From the NCBI GenBank assembly GCA_023634235.1, contig JAMKCF010000016.1, forward strand, positions 3,334,001 to 3,398,000: DNA of 64,000 nt, in the 5' to 3' direction. Shown here in pieces: positions 24,392 through 36,275 of this stretch; the first letter of the stretch is position 1, and each line of letters starts with the position of its first letter. The stretch comes from Pisaster brevispinus (lineage: Eukaryota; Echinodermata; Asteroidea; Forcipulatida; Asteriidae). The position numbers and the translations under genes are program-made. A model generated the notes under the pieces. The model searched no databases. It saw only the letters and a program-made list of their open reading frames with translations, and was not told the DNA's origin.

Positions 24392-27300
24392 TCAATGAAC
24401 AGCACCGTTCAAATAGCAACCTAGGAATTTCTTGAATACTCCGACGTCTAAATCCTGGCAGCCAAGCTCAGGATCCCGTCTCACTAACGGTTTCCAGTAT
24501 CTTCGATCGGTCTTCCTGTTCCCCTTGGTACGGTGAATCTGAATGTTCTGTGGGTACATGTCCAGGTAGAGGGGGTTCTCCGCGTCCAGCCAGACCATGT
24601 TCTTAGGGCCGTCGCTGGCGTCAAGACGGAGTGTGTTGAGCTGGACGTGAATGAAGGAGAACTTGACGCCGTTTGTGACGATGCATTGGGTGACAATCGG
24701 GGTGGGGAGGTCAGTTTCCTCGGTCTGCAAGAAGAAAATATGTTGGAAAATAAGTACAGGATTGGCATTTATTGAGAAAACAAAACTGTCTTAATGTTAA
24801 AGGGACATGTTGCCTTGGATTGGGCGATTTGGGCTTGGGCAATTTGTTATGAAATGAATTTAAATGAATATGGTCGGAAAGATGTTCTAAAAAAAGAATA
24901 TAATGATCCACACAAATATGCCATAAAATGATGCGGTTTTGAACTAGCACGGTCCGCCATTTTGTTGAGTCAAAAGAGAATTTTAAGAAAACTCCTGTTT
25001 GGAGTGAACAGACCAGTGAATGGCAAAATCAAAATAACATGTAGGGTGCCTGTCAATAATCCCTTTGAATTAAAATCAAGAAGGGACACAAAAGAACCAG
25101 CATCCACTTTTAATTTTCCAAAGTTTAATTACCATGGCAGTCATGGGGTGTCTGCCACGAACTCAACACTTTGGGAGTACGAAGAACTACTTTTATAAAA
25201 TTATTATTTGTAGTAACAAATAATATTTGTCAGGAATACTATACCATTTTTTGGGAGGCTAATCATTCTTAATCACAGCTGAGAAGCTGAATTCCAAAGG
25301 ATGCGACTGCAACGTGTTTGAGAAGCAGGCACGCGAGGGCGCCTTTGGCAGCCAGCCACATCAACCCATATATGACCACAGAGCACAGCCAGAGATCGAA
25401 AGTGTTTGATTTTTCCCAGAGGGCCGAAAACCAGAGAGCCCTGAGAAAAACCCTCATGGCATAATAGAGAACCAACGCACAACTCTACTCACATATGGCC
25501 CTAGCTGGGATTCAAACAAGGGCCACAGTGTGAGAGGCGAGTGCTAGCCATCCATGCAACCCTAAAATAAATACCACCCGAAAATAATCTGAACTTACTC
25601 CGTATTGCAGCTTTGCACGACACAGCGCATTGGCAAAAGCAAACATGATCCCCTTTGCTTTGAACGTCTCGGTATTCTTGAAATAAGTTGCGGAGACAAA
25701 AAGGGTGTGTGCGTGTGGGAATGGATAACCATCAAAGAAACCTGCAGCAAGAGAACAAAAACCAGAAAATAAATACTAAATAAGTGCTACACTTTGTTTC
25801 CTCTGTACACAGTGGGACAAAGGGTACTGGAACTCATGATCGAAATCTCCCTTTATTGGGGATTATCATGTTACTCCAAACCCTTGTTCTTTTGTTGTAC
25901 AAACAAGGATTTTGAAAGATTGATACTGTAGGCTGCCACTGTGGTATACAGCACATAGATTACAGACATACATACATCTTTAGTAGAGCAACATTGTGGG
26001 CTTTCCCCATGTGTTGTCGATGATACCTTTTCTTTAAACTTTCTCGTTAAAAACATTGTGGGGTCAACCACACAAGTACAGTTCCTACCTGTAGGTTCTG
26101 AAAACCACCGGTTCTTTTCAGAACCTACACTACTCAAAAGAGATTTTCACATGGTGTTACCGCAGACCTCTCTTAGTAAGTAACAGACTGACAGACAACT
26201 ACAGAAACAGAGCGGGTCGTGTCTTACCTGGGAAGTTGTAGTCCTCTTTATAAATGTTACTGGCGTGTAGATCAATGGTGGGTGCTAGCGGGTAGAATGA
26301 TTCAATGGGTGCATCTATTGTTTGGGTGATCTCGTCTTGGCTGGCTAGTAGAGGCAGCGGGTTCTTGGATGTCAGGATCATACCTGGACGACCTCTGACC
26401 TGAATGACGTCATTTTCTACAGTGCAAATGAAAACAGAATAAAACATTAAGAACAAAAGTCACCAGTGGTAAGAAAGAGGGGTATGAGTGCAGTTGACTA
26501 AAGTCACCTATGGTAAGGAAGAGGGGGTATGAGTGCAGTTGACTTAAGTCACCTATGGTAAGGAAGAGGGGGTATGAGTGCAGTTGACTAAGTCACCTAT
26601 GGTAAGGAAGAGGGGGTATGAGTGCAGTTGACTAAAGTCACCTATGGTAAGAAATAGGTCAGGGTATGATGTGAAATTTCCCATCTTCCTTACCTCTCGT
26701 CCAGCTGGCTCCAACGTAATAATTATTAGCCTGGGCACGGTTGAGTAACTCAGGATAATCCTTGCCTAGTAAGCTACATAGCCTGATGAATCCCATAGTC
26801 TGTCTAAAACTGTAGAGAGATATTTAGAAAAGAGATTCTCCAGGCTAGATTAACAAGAAATGCAAACATACTCAGGGTATATTGGTAGGTAGAGGTTTTT
26901 CCCAGACATTTTCCGCAAAAAAGCAGCCAGTTTCACTAAGGGGTCTTGTCAAAATTAATCCTGGACAGACCATCGGACAAGGTTCATCCCATGTCAAATT
27001 TTTGTTGGACGGGCCATCGGATGGGAGTTCCAATGAGATGATATTCCACACGCTGAACAGTATCCTCCCTTCCGATGCACAGTACCCAAGGCACCCCACA
27101 GAGTGCTCTGCGGTTTCACTGGCTGATTAAACACTAATATAAACAAACTTGTGGTTTGCAGTTTGGAGTGAGTCTGGTCTGACCGTTTGGAGGTCACTAT
27201 AGTGTGGTAGAGTTTTTAACCCATTGTTTTTTGCAATAGAAAAAAATACTAGCCAAGTTCCTGTAAACCGTTGCTTGTGTTCCCTTCCTCTCAATTTTTA

Positions 27301-30300
27301 GGTTAACAGTTAATAATTAAACAAATGGAATGTAAGCATCAAATGATCATCTATGATACGACCATTTTGTCTTTAGTAAATACTCAGGGTCATTGAGGCC
27401 TAACCATAAAACCGAAAATCTACCCTTGGGAGACCCCCTGCTGGTTTTCCAGTAGATAGCGATCTAAAGACCCTGTGGTTTGTAAACAAACCATCTCTGG
27501 TGAAGGCCAGTCAATGTGAACTCATCCCATGGCCCATCCGATGAAGTAATCACTACAAGGGAATTCAACATGGGACGAGAAACCTGGTCCTGGACCGGCG
27601 CCGTCCGATGGCTGTCCGGGATTAGTTTTGACAAGGTCCCTAACACAAATTTGTATTCCAGTTATTTTGCATATTAAGTTGAAACTGTCATTCAATTTCA
27701 TTTTGACACAGGCGAATTTATACAGCATTACATTTAATTTTTTTTAGCCATCCAATATCATCATACAATTTAGCAGAGTAGGCGCAACTATCGATTTCTA
27801 AAAAAGTGTCAGAAAATGTATTATTGTCCTTCCGTAAATGTAACTTCACACAGGAACTTAAAATACAGAATCTAAACTTGATTTTCCAAAGTTTAATTAC
27901 CATGGCAACCACGGGTAGAATGCCACGAACTCAACACTTTGGGATATTCAAATATTTTTGTGTTCAACTTGGACCCCACAGAGGAATTCTTTAGAAAAGA
28001 GAATAATAGATACTGAACAACAATAGCAGAACCCCCAAAACCCGATACGTAAGGTTGCGTGCACGGACATTAGCTACAAAGCGCACTGCTGGATGGTACT
28101 ACGCATAATGTATCCCACATGTATCCTGCATGGCGGACCTTCCGCGCTGCGAGAGAACTGTGACATCTGTAAGAAGGGTTTTAGCTGAGGGTAATTGGTC
28201 ATGCAATAGTGTTACCTGAATCTGTCCATAGAGATCATAGAGCTAGGCGTGTCGTACAGACGACATTGTTTTATGGACTGTTCCACTTTACTCTCCATGT
28301 CAGGTATCTCCAGCGTTGACGCAAGCTCCTGCACTTGATTGGGCATCTATTTCAAAACCAAAAACAGTTTTGTAGAGCTACTTTCTCAAAACTAGTCCAG
28401 GATAACGGACCTTGTCAAAATTAGTCCAGGACTACCAGTGGATAAGTACCCGCCCAAGACAAGGTTTTTTACCCGCCGTTTAATTCACCTTGTTTGGAAT
28501 TGGGTATCGGAGAAACCATGGGAGAAGTTCAAAGTGCCTAGGGTTACATTTGTTTACAATTTGCAGAGACTTAGATCGCCATCTACTGGAAAACGGAGTC
28601 TCTATGTTATGTCTCACTAAAAAGTCACACTACACATCTTAGTCAAATACAATGGCCACCAAACCTTTCAGATCCCTCCTAAACCGCAGGTTTGATTACA
28701 CAGGGATGTGATAGGCTGTTGAGAAAAAAACCTGAACTCTGAGCGCAAAGAGCGAAAGCATGCGAGCTCGAAAACTTGCGAGCATGAAGCCCAATATTAA
28801 CATTTATCTTTGGTTTTAAAAGCCCTGCTCTGCAATCTGGGCATTATTATATGGTTTTATCTTAATTTTTTTATGAATTTGATCTTTAAAAAAAATAAAT
28901 AATATATATATATATATTTTTTTTTTTGGGGGGGGGGCAAAAAAACCCGGAATTTCTTTTTTTTTAAGGGCAAACAAACCGGAATTCCGCTTAAAAACGG
29001 AGAAATCACATCCCTGACTATACTACATTTAAACAGCCAGTCAAATCGCAGAGTGCTCAGCGGGGTGCATTGGCATAGGGCTTGTCTTTGTGCATCAGAG
29101 GACTGTGTGCCTTTCAGTGAGTAAAACCATGTCTCTCACAGAAGTACAGTCAGATGGAAATCCAACAAAAAGTTTGACATCGGAGAATTACTATCCGACT
29201 ACCTGCCCTGGATAAATTTTGAAGAGACCTCAAGTTGTGGGAAAGTTTGTCCACAATAGGGTAATTTAGTGAGGATAAGTTGTGGATGGATTTTTTTCAG
29301 CTCGATAATTGCCCCCTACAAAGCAGAAATACTTTTGAGAAGGTGCCTTTGAAGGAGATTGCAAATAGCATAATAACAAGTTCTTATATAGCACATTTTA
29401 CAATAATGTATCAATGCGATTTACATTAGTGCTTATCATTGGGCCAATAACATCCCATTAATCTTTCTCAGCAGCCTGGGGAGTATGCAGCCCGGGCTGC
29501 CGTGGCGCTCCGAAGGCTATTTCAAACACAATATCACCCTGTACCCTCGCAGGTATCCATTTATACCCCTGGGTGAAGAGAAGCAATTATACATGTAGTA
29601 AAGCATCTTGCTCAAGGACACAAGTGTCATGACTGAGATTCGAGCCCACAACCCGATGACATAACCACCGGAACTTGAATTTGATGCTCTAAACCGCTCG
29701 GCCATGACACCCTATGAAGTGAGGGTGGAAAATTTACCTGTCCATCCCCCATGAGTTGGCTCTTGGTCAGCCACAGTGCCTGCTTGATACCTTCCTCTAG
29801 TTGTACCTCATGGTTGAAGGTATACGCTGGCTTCTCGTGGTAGTTCGGGTTACTTGGCCCCATTGGTACCCTGCAAATGACATCACAATAAACAATTTTC
29901 CAGTGAGGTTACCAACCATTTGATACAACTCAACTGCAAGAGTTGTGTATGGTGGTACAACTGTGCACCGAATACAAATATTGGCTGCCTTGAGTGCTAT
30001 GGGTAAAGCTAGGACTCCTGAAGTGACGACAAATCTTCTCTTAAAGCTTGTTCAAACAGTGTAAGGAAATTTCCTTCCTCCACGGTTTGAATAAAAATAG
30101 TTTCATTGTGAGGTTGTGTTGGTAGTTTTTTCTCATTTTGATTCTGGGCTTGTAACAAATTTTCTGGTCCAGTGAAAACTTTGAGCTTCAACGTGGAAGC
30201 CCTGCTGTCGGGTCTTGTTGAAATTCGAGGCCTGGCCTCTGTGAAGAAGCAGACGTGCTTAGGAACCCGTCTCACCTGTTGGTGTACTGGGGATGTGTAT

Positions 30301-30526
30301 CAGGAATCCTTTCATTTGGAGGTCTCTTAATAATTGGTTCTAGGTCCAGCATCTCCTCAATCAGACGATGAAGGGGCTTCCTGGATTGCCTGATCCTTTC
30401 TTTAGCTCGCTGTAAGACCTCTGGGCGATATGACCTCCTTGGGAGGAGATTTGTTGATGATAGGGCGGGGAGACATCTCCTGAGGATGACGGCAGCTTGA
30501 CGCGAAGAGAAGTGAAGGAGAGCCAT
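24392..30526 (-). CDS. MRPL37: Mitochondrial large ribosomal subunit protein mL37
   Basis: Seven coding exons, minus strand: 30526-30276, 29870-29738, 28346-28216, 26803-26694, 26416-26228, 25741-25599 and 24724-24392 (stop TGA). All junctions are GT-AG and phases agree; total 1290 nt, 429 residues. Human mL37 is about 423. The start (MALLHFSSRQ...) opens a basic, Ser-rich presequence fit for mitochondrial import; an acceptor 19 nt upstream of the ATG (30545/30546) implies a 5' UTR exon. Recognised conserved blocks: EEGIKQALWLTKSQL, VRGRPGMILTSKNPLPLLAS, FYPLAPTIDLHASNIY, GYPFPHAHTLF, IMFAFANALCRAKLQYG and the C-terminal FKKFLGCYLNGA. The protein belongs to the mL37/mS30 family of animal-specific mitoribosome proteins; it is structural with no catalytic residues. 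No coding frameshifts or losses seen. Confidence 0.93.
24797..25175. repeat. Intronic repeats in MRPL37
   Basis: The block at 25118-25175 (CCAAAGTTTAATTACCATGG ... CCACGAACTCAACACTTTGG) recurs at 27888-27945 in another MRPL37 intron. The AAAGGGACATGTTGCCTTGG start at 24799 looks like a transposon terminus, but I see no clear partner end. Confidence 0.45.
26457..26655. repeat. 45-bp tandem repeat, about 4.4 copies, in MRPL37 intron
   Basis: Units beginning AGTCACC start at 26457, 26502, 26547, 26591 and 26636. Each contains GGTAAG(G/A)AAGAGGGGGTATG and GAGTGCAGTTGACTAA. The last partial unit ends about 40 nt from the exon 26803-26694 donor. Confidence 0.9.
26925..27650. repeat. Inverted pair of transposon-like blocks in MRPL37 intron
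   Basis: CTTGTCAAAATTAATCCTGG and GGGCCATCGGATGGGA near 26946-27022 are mirrored by ATTAGTTTTGACAAGG and GGCCCATCCGATG near 27528-27640. A third relative (CTTGTCAAAATTAGTCCAGG) is at 28410-28430. The blocks look like ends of one foldback family. Confidence 0.5.
28640..29370. other. MRPL37 intron stretch, low-complexity centre
   Basis: Includes (AT)n with T- and G-runs at 28900-28940 and two GGAATT(T/C)C blocks around 28950-28990. No exon seen. Confidence 0.4.
29376..29712 (-). mobile_element. tRNA-headed SINE in MRPL37 intron
   Basis: On the minus strand the head reads from about 29712 (GGTGTCATGGCCGAGCGGTT) with B-box complement GAGATTCGAGCCC at about 29635-29647. The body carries CCCTGGGTGAAGAGAAGCAA, CAGGTATCCATTTA and GCAGCCCGGGCTGC. 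The tail has CTTATATAGCACATTTTACA. Confidence 0.75.
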
Positions 30527-30689
30527 TTTCAGTTTGCGTTCTGATCTGAAATGACAGAAAAAAGAGCAGGGAATCATAATACAAAGGATAGGGTTGTGCA
30601 TCTACAATTAATTTAAATCTACAGTTAAATGGAACTTGTGTCTTCTAATTAACCGTTTCTACTGATTCCAATCTGCACTTTGACATGGT

Positions 30690-31145
30690 TCGAAATTAGC
30701 GGTCGCCCGGTCGCCCAAATGCGAGTGAAAACACCGGCGGGCGAGTCAAAACCCTTCCTTTACTAGCCCGCCAGGCGAGTCAAAAAATTGTTCCATTTCA
30801 CAATAAATAAGGGGTACAGTGGTAAAATCCCAAAGAGAGATTACTTTTAAGTTCGTAAAATGGTTTGGCAAGTCTTGATATTTGCTAGAGTTAATGTGGC
30901 CGCGATCGCGATCGCGATCATTCATAAGTAAAACACGCACACACATGACCACATGGCAGAAATTAGGGGATAAAATTTTTGCGTGTGTATGTGTGTTTTT
31001 AAAAATATTTTTATAAAGAGGATGCTCATTTTTTTTAATGTGCGCATCAATACAGGTACATGTGGGCTAGTGAAAAAAATTGCTGGCGACCCAAAATTTT
31101 GGTTGACTCGTCCGGCAGGCGTGTGAAAAAAAACCCCTGTATGAC
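30690..31145. repeat. Possible foldback repeat with GGCGAGTC words
   Basis: GCGGTCGCCCGGTCGCCC near 30700 and GGGCGAGTCAAAA twice are mirrored by TTGACTCGTCCGGCAGGCG and TGGCGACCC near 31080-31122. It contains a GCGATCGCGATCGCGATC run (30903-30920). Boundaries are uncertain. Confidence 0.4.
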
Positions 31146-31805
31146 CTGACCTGTAAATGGACACACTTTCCAGGATCGATCAAGATAAACTGAGAATCAG
31201 AAGTACATGTACATACATAGTGGAACCCATGGTTGTCGGTGCCGATGTCCTGGGGAAATCTGTCCGCCAGAAATTGTTTCCCCCATATATTGTCATATGG
31301 GAAATTAACATGGGCTGGAGGAGGTTGATTCAAAAGAGGGCGCTCTCAGAAGAAGTTTGTACACAGTTCTCCGTATGGGGGAACAGAATCTCTGGGGGGA
31401 CAGAATCTCCTGCCATGCCACACCGACTTTCTATTTTCTGGGTGTATTTGTTGGCATCCTGTAAAGGAGGAGCAGATTTCAGCGCACTTATTTCCAGGAT
31501 TAAAAATGGAACACAATGCCCCCAATGGGGGGGGGGGGGGAGGGGGGTCAATGGAAGTCTTGATGGTCAGAAACCAAAGCAATGTGTGGTGGCACAACCC
31601 TTACTGCTTAAATGTGTCTGCTGAGTGCTGGCTGCTGGTGTACAGTCACTTGACAGTTATGACAGTTTGAGTGTTTAGTGTACTCTTTTTGGAGGCATAC
31701 AAAGGAAAATGTAAAACTACTACTAACTAGAACACTACTCGGTCCTACCAACCTAGAACTATGACTCTATAATAACTACATATATAGGTATAACTATTTT
31801 GTATA

Positions 31806-31847
31806 AGGTTTGTTCTGCTATCGTGTAGACGATAGCGGAACAAACCT
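31806..31847. repeat. Short perfect-looking stem-loop
   Basis: AGGTTTGTTCTGCTATCG pairs with CGATAGCGGAACAAACCT around a 6-nt loop (TGTAGA): 18 pairs with one G-U or mismatch. Flanks are rich in CTA/TAG words. Confidence 0.8.
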
Positions 31848-32010
31848 CAGTCATAATTCAAGGACTAGATAGGACTACTAAACTAGACTCCTAGGAGTAG
31901 GAGTAAACTATAGAACACAACCCCTGAAAATGTCTGTATTTTAATTTCTTCTTAATTTTGTTTAATTATATTTTAAGTTATTCATGAACGGATTACACTA
32001 CAGTGCGTGG

Positions 32011-32061
32011 GGAGGAGGAGCCTCCTCCTGAAAACTGCCCCTCCTCAGGAGGGGCAGTTTT
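32011..32061. repeat. Two adjacent palindromes
   Basis: At 32011-32028 GGAGGAGG-AG-CCTCCTCC, and at 32031-32061 a 15-bp perfect arm AAAACTGCCCCTCCT around a single C. Both share the CCTCCT core. Confidence 0.85.
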
Positions 32062-32224
32062 ACTTTTTGTTTCAAAAAAAGGGAGGCAAATTGACATAAT
32101 ACTTTTGGATTTATGTATGAGAAAGTGGTGACTAAGTAACACTAATGACTAAGTGGATAAAGTGGATTTTTGTTTTATTAATATTAACCCTAACCCCCAT
32201 TAATTAGGGTCTCTCCACAAAGCC

Positions 32225-32710
32225 TGCCAAATACAACAGAATGCAACACAGTTGAAATGAGAGCCACGCCATATGCAACAAAATGCAACAAGGGATTTTG
32301 TTGCATTGTGCAGGCATGTTGTTTGTGTTAGGACTGAGCAATGGTGTTTGCCCTGCTAAATGCAACAGTATGCACATAAGTGTAATGTTTAACTGTTATT
32401 AATACTATACAGTCTTTTGAATATGATTTGAATTATGATTCTTACCCAATACTACATCATACTTCTCATTACTTTTCCCATAAAAAATTATTTTGAAATA
32501 CCCATTATTTAATTTATTATAACTAACAAAAGGGAAGACAAAAAAAGTCAAAGTTGTTCAGATACAATTAGAAGCACCCAAACCTATATGAAGTCACTTC
32601 ACTGCTGAATGCAACAAATTCAGTCAAAAAATGACATCTGAGTCGACTGCCAAATGCAACAGATCACAACAACTATTACCATTTGGTGCATATTGTTGCA
32701 TTTAGCGTGG
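32225..32710. repeat. Cluster of AATGCAACA motifs
   Basis: At least seven AATGCAACA or inverse TGTTGCATT words occur in about 480 bp (for example near 32240, 32275, 32285, 32300, 32365, 32610, 32655 and 32693). They are irregularly spaced and in both orientations. Confidence 0.6.
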
Positions 32711-32899
32711 TTAGGGTTTATAAGTGGTGCACTGTCTGCGTGGCGTGAGCATGGCTTGTAGTGTAGTCGTGATACTGATGGGATGGTGATAGTTTTCAAA
32801 GTCAAACGCCGGGAAAACAAATGTTATTGATATCCCATAAAATAATGGAAAATTAATCCCGTACCCGAAAACATCATCCGATCTTTCGATTAACCTTAC

Positions 32900-33000
32900 C
32901 TTTCACGGTTAAAATCATTTAAACGTGCTAAATGAATGAGTTAAATCGGCGGAGAAGGCGGTAAAGGCATGGAGGCAGCCATGATGCTTTTTTAGTTTGC
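32900..33000 (-). promoter_or_regulatory. Possible 5' UTR exon / promoter of MRPL37
   Basis: On the minus strand a good splice donor (GAAAG|GTAAGG) follows position 32900. The preceding 100 nt hold a short upstream ORF that starts ATGGCTGCC and stops after 13 codons. It could splice to the acceptor at 30546, just before the MRPL37 ATG. Inferred from splice consensus and position only. Confidence 0.3.
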
Positions 33001-33009
33001 CAAAAGAGG

Positions 33010-34700
33010 GCGCTGTACATGTTCCGATCATAGTGCGCTGACTGTTGGGGGGGGGGGGGCGGGGTGCACCACTTGCTGTAGCTATGCTAGAAACTCTCTT
33101 GAAATCAAATCATGAAAAGACTGACAGCACCACTTTGTTTTTGCCAGCCTAGCCGAATTAATTTTGAGCCATGCCTTTCCAAAAACGATCATGAACGATT
33201 GAACATAGGCCTACAAAGACCATTTTGTGAGCAAATTGAGCCACCATTTGAGGACTATAGCCTTTTATAGGGCCTACCCAAAATGCACCTTGGTGGAAGT
33301 CAACAACCCCCGCGGTAGGGAATAATAGGACTATTTCACTGTCAACAATTTTTAAAAGCCATGACCTTTAACTGCTATTTGAGTTACAGAAGGATTTATC
33401 AGTTTACATATTGTTGAGGGCATAAGCCTTTTTTGGCGCCATGGTTGTCTAGGCCTAGTGTATAGCTTCAGATCCTCTTGTTTTAGTTTTTCTCTCACAT
33501 TCAGGACAATTAATTACCTGGCAACTAATAAGTTATTCAAAATTATTTGAGATAGTATTCACAGAAGAACAAGAAAGAGTAACCAATGTATCGGGAACGC
33601 AAGTGCGCCCTCAATCTTTCTTGCGGGAGTATTTGTAAAACTTTCTTTATTGACCTTAAGACGGACGGACTGCACCATATCCTTTCATTGAAAAAATAGT
33701 CCTTATGTTTTATCACAACTATTAATTGAACGCATTTTAAATCCTTTTTTTTACCACATGACATGCATCATACGAGATACTAAGCCAAGCAAATATTTAT
33801 TTTCAAATTAATACTTCATTTTGCTTGGATGTGTATTTTGTTAATTGGCGGAGTGATTTTTGAAAAAGGTTGAGAGTTGTGCGGCACCTCTTGTTTTTGT
33901 GGAGTTTGTGCACACATACATGTACATGGCACAGTTTTGTCTCTATTTCTCTCCATTTGTGCATGAGTATGGCTCAGGACAAGTTACCTTATACTCTGGA
34001 TGGAAAAGGGTATTTGTCAGAGAAACCACAGTGAGTATTTCTCAGCTTCAATTTTATATCTCATTGAAGAAAATGATTAGTTTGTGTAAGTCATTCATCT
34101 TCTTAATCACTGGACACATGTGCATGTATGTGAATTTTATTATGCCAAATGTGCAATGTCATGTAATGCTTTTGTATAGTTATTGCTTGTATTTTTTACA
34201 ATGTATGCACACTTTTCCAGGTATGTTTTGTTTTCTGCCCAGCCAATCTTCACCTAGTGTTTCCTTGAGAGTTGCTTTGGGGTGAAGGTTAAATTGAGTC
34301 CATCTATAGATTATCATCATCCTGTGAATCTGTATCTGTTTTACAAGTTAGAGGACCAGCCTCCTCCCCATCCTATTCACATTACATTTTTTTTAATGAC
34401 TGTTAAAAGATTGTGTTCTTCTCCAGTCTTGTTGACTCGAGTCGGTGACTTGGACTCGAGTCAGACTCGAGTCACCAATTTTGTTGACTTGCGACTTGAC
34501 TTGACTTGGACAAAAATGACTTGTGACTTGACTTGACTTGAGAAAAAATGACTTGGTTACAACACTGTTCTTCTCAGACCTAAGAGATTGACGCCTTTGT
34601 AGGGACACACAAGATTGGAACAACTATATTATGGAGAAGCCATGTTTAATCAACGCCGTAAACAGCGCCCTCTGTAGGCGGGTATAAACACGGATATTGT
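33010..34700. other. Intergenic DNA, nothing recognised
   Basis: A G-run at 33047-33060 and an irregular array of GACTCGAGTC / GACTTGACTTG words at 34432-34555 are the only structured parts. The 141-codon frame 33860-34285 is AT-driven, with no family resemblance. Confidence 0.4.
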
Positions 34701-34707
34701 TACAATG

Positions 34708-35250
34708 ACCAGGCCTGGAATTACACAAAAAGCCATAGAGGCCAAAGCCTCTGTTGCCCCTTGTTGTGGCCTTGGTGCCCCTTCAAAAGTTTCCCAAAGA
34801 CTTTACATTAGAGACACACTCTCGTTAAAAGTGCGACGTATTTAATTCTTAACTTTATTTCTTTAAAAGTTTTTTTTTAGGCAGTACCAGTACCCTTCAA
34901 TTACATATTGCAACAGCTGTACAGGTCTCCCGAAATAGGCTATCCCCATTGGGCATGCTAGGTGGGCGTACAGTAGGGTGCTAAGGGCAAATTGGTAAGT
35001 TAAATACTTCCGCTTGTTTTTCTTATGAAAACCCCAAAGCCTTGATGTTTTCCCATAAGGTCAATTTTTTTACGAGAGTGTGTCTCTACTGTAAAGTTTA
35101 AGACTTTCCGATGGTGCCCTTTGGCAAAAATACTATTGGCCTAGCCCAGGTTGGACTCCTCTGCTGCATACAACGTGACACTGACGTCCTGCCATTACCG
35201 AGGCTTCTATTGGCCTTGCCCTCTCAAAGATGAAATTCCAGGCCGGTAAA
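34708..35250. repeat. AGGCCTGG-family repeat split by a MITE
   Basis: The left part (34708-34808) and right part (35089-35245) together match the uninterrupted copy at 11318-11492. The interruption is the element at 34811-35086. Confidence 0.7.
34811..35086. mobile_element. Tc1/mariner-type MITE, 276 bp, TA target
   Basis: Ends GAGACACACTCTCGT and its exact reverse complement ACGAGAGTGTGTCTC, bounded by TA on both sides (34809-34810, 35087-35088). TA duplication is the hallmark of Tc1/mariner insertion. It interrupts the AGGCCTGG repeat, so it is the younger insertion. Confidence 0.85.
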
Positions 35251-36039
35251 CTGTCTACCCATTCTTATCTATCTTTTTGATGCACGTTTTAAAATTTTTT
35301 AACATTGCAGTATTGTTGTATTCATTATCAGTTACACACCATACTCAATGCAATAACTTAGTTATTTACCTGAGTTGTCAAATTCAATTTTATTTCAGAC
35401 TAGCTGCCATTTAAATATAGTGTCAATTAAACGAATAAACATGGCCCCGTGTACTGAAAGTTATTAATCGGTGCTTATGGCAATTCAGGCTTAAAAATGT
35501 TATCAGGTGAAGTACAGGTAAGCGCATAATTCACCTGTTACTAAACATTCTTCACTGACACAGCTAGCAAAAAGAAATACAACAAATAAATAAAATAAAT
35601 TTAAAATTTGTGCTAAACCCTGAGCACTGCAGAGTGATAGACATAGTATTAAACATTTATACCGTGCTTAATACTATGGTGTTGTTGTCCTTGCAGACTT
35701 ATTAGGTAAAGCCAGGGCAACAGCACCAAAAATAGACAGAATGACTAAGGTAAGCGCATGATTTCATGGTAAGCAACAATAGGCTACAATGACGCTTGTA
35801 TGCCAATTTTGGGAGGTTAACATACATGTAAGACGTTTAAGAATTTCCAGTTTGAGTGATTTCTCCAAAAACCTAAGTTGAACACATTGTTATAACAATA
35901 ATACGCAGTTTATAGGGCTGGATGACATACGAGGGCGTCTAAAAGTGCGCATAAATTTTCTACATGATATGTTTATACAAAACTATATTTCAAATGTAAT
36001 ACCAATTTATTTACATACCACAGTTTGATGGTTTACAAG

Positions 36040-36275
36040 GTGCTGTGGCGAACACTCTTATACCAGATAACATCAGGGAAAATACCCCTTCTCTTAATAA
36101 GTGTCCTTGGTTCTGTGTAATATACAGCACATTGGACCAATGGCTTTACATCCCATCCGAAGGTCAAAGCAATAATGGAAGTGTCTTGCTTAAGAACACA
36201 CTTGTGAAGACCCTGGACTGGAGCCCAAAGTCTGCTGATCAAGAAACACCAGTGCTTGAGTCTGGTGCACATGAC
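36040..36275 (-). mobile_element. Diverged tRNA-Leu-type SINE
   Basis: Aligns with 17540-17822: shared words ACCAATGGCTTTA(C/T)(A/G)TCCCATCCGAAGG, CTGCTGATCA(G/A)AAACACCAG, ACCAGATAACATCAGG. The B-box region is decayed. Confidence 0.6.

Larger units (their letters stand above)
31150..32200. other. Intergenic DNA with palindromes
   Basis: No gene supported. A 155-codon plus frame (31157-31624) spans a 14-G run and has no recognisable domain. Two strong hairpins (31806-31847, 32031-32061) are listed separately. Confidence 0.4.

Noticed and set aside
31157..31624. 155-codon plus-strand frame
   Set aside because: Runs through a poly-G tract, overlaps frames on the other strand, and has no domain or splice support.
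33860..34285. 141-codon plus-strand frame
   Set aside because: AT-driven hydrophobic composition without family resemblance.
35697..35749. Exon-like 53-nt segment with CAG acceptor and GTAAGC donor on the plus strand
   Set aside because: The donor and following GTAAGCGCATGATTTC resemble the common MITE family, no neighbouring exon completes a protein, and the peptide matches nothing I know.
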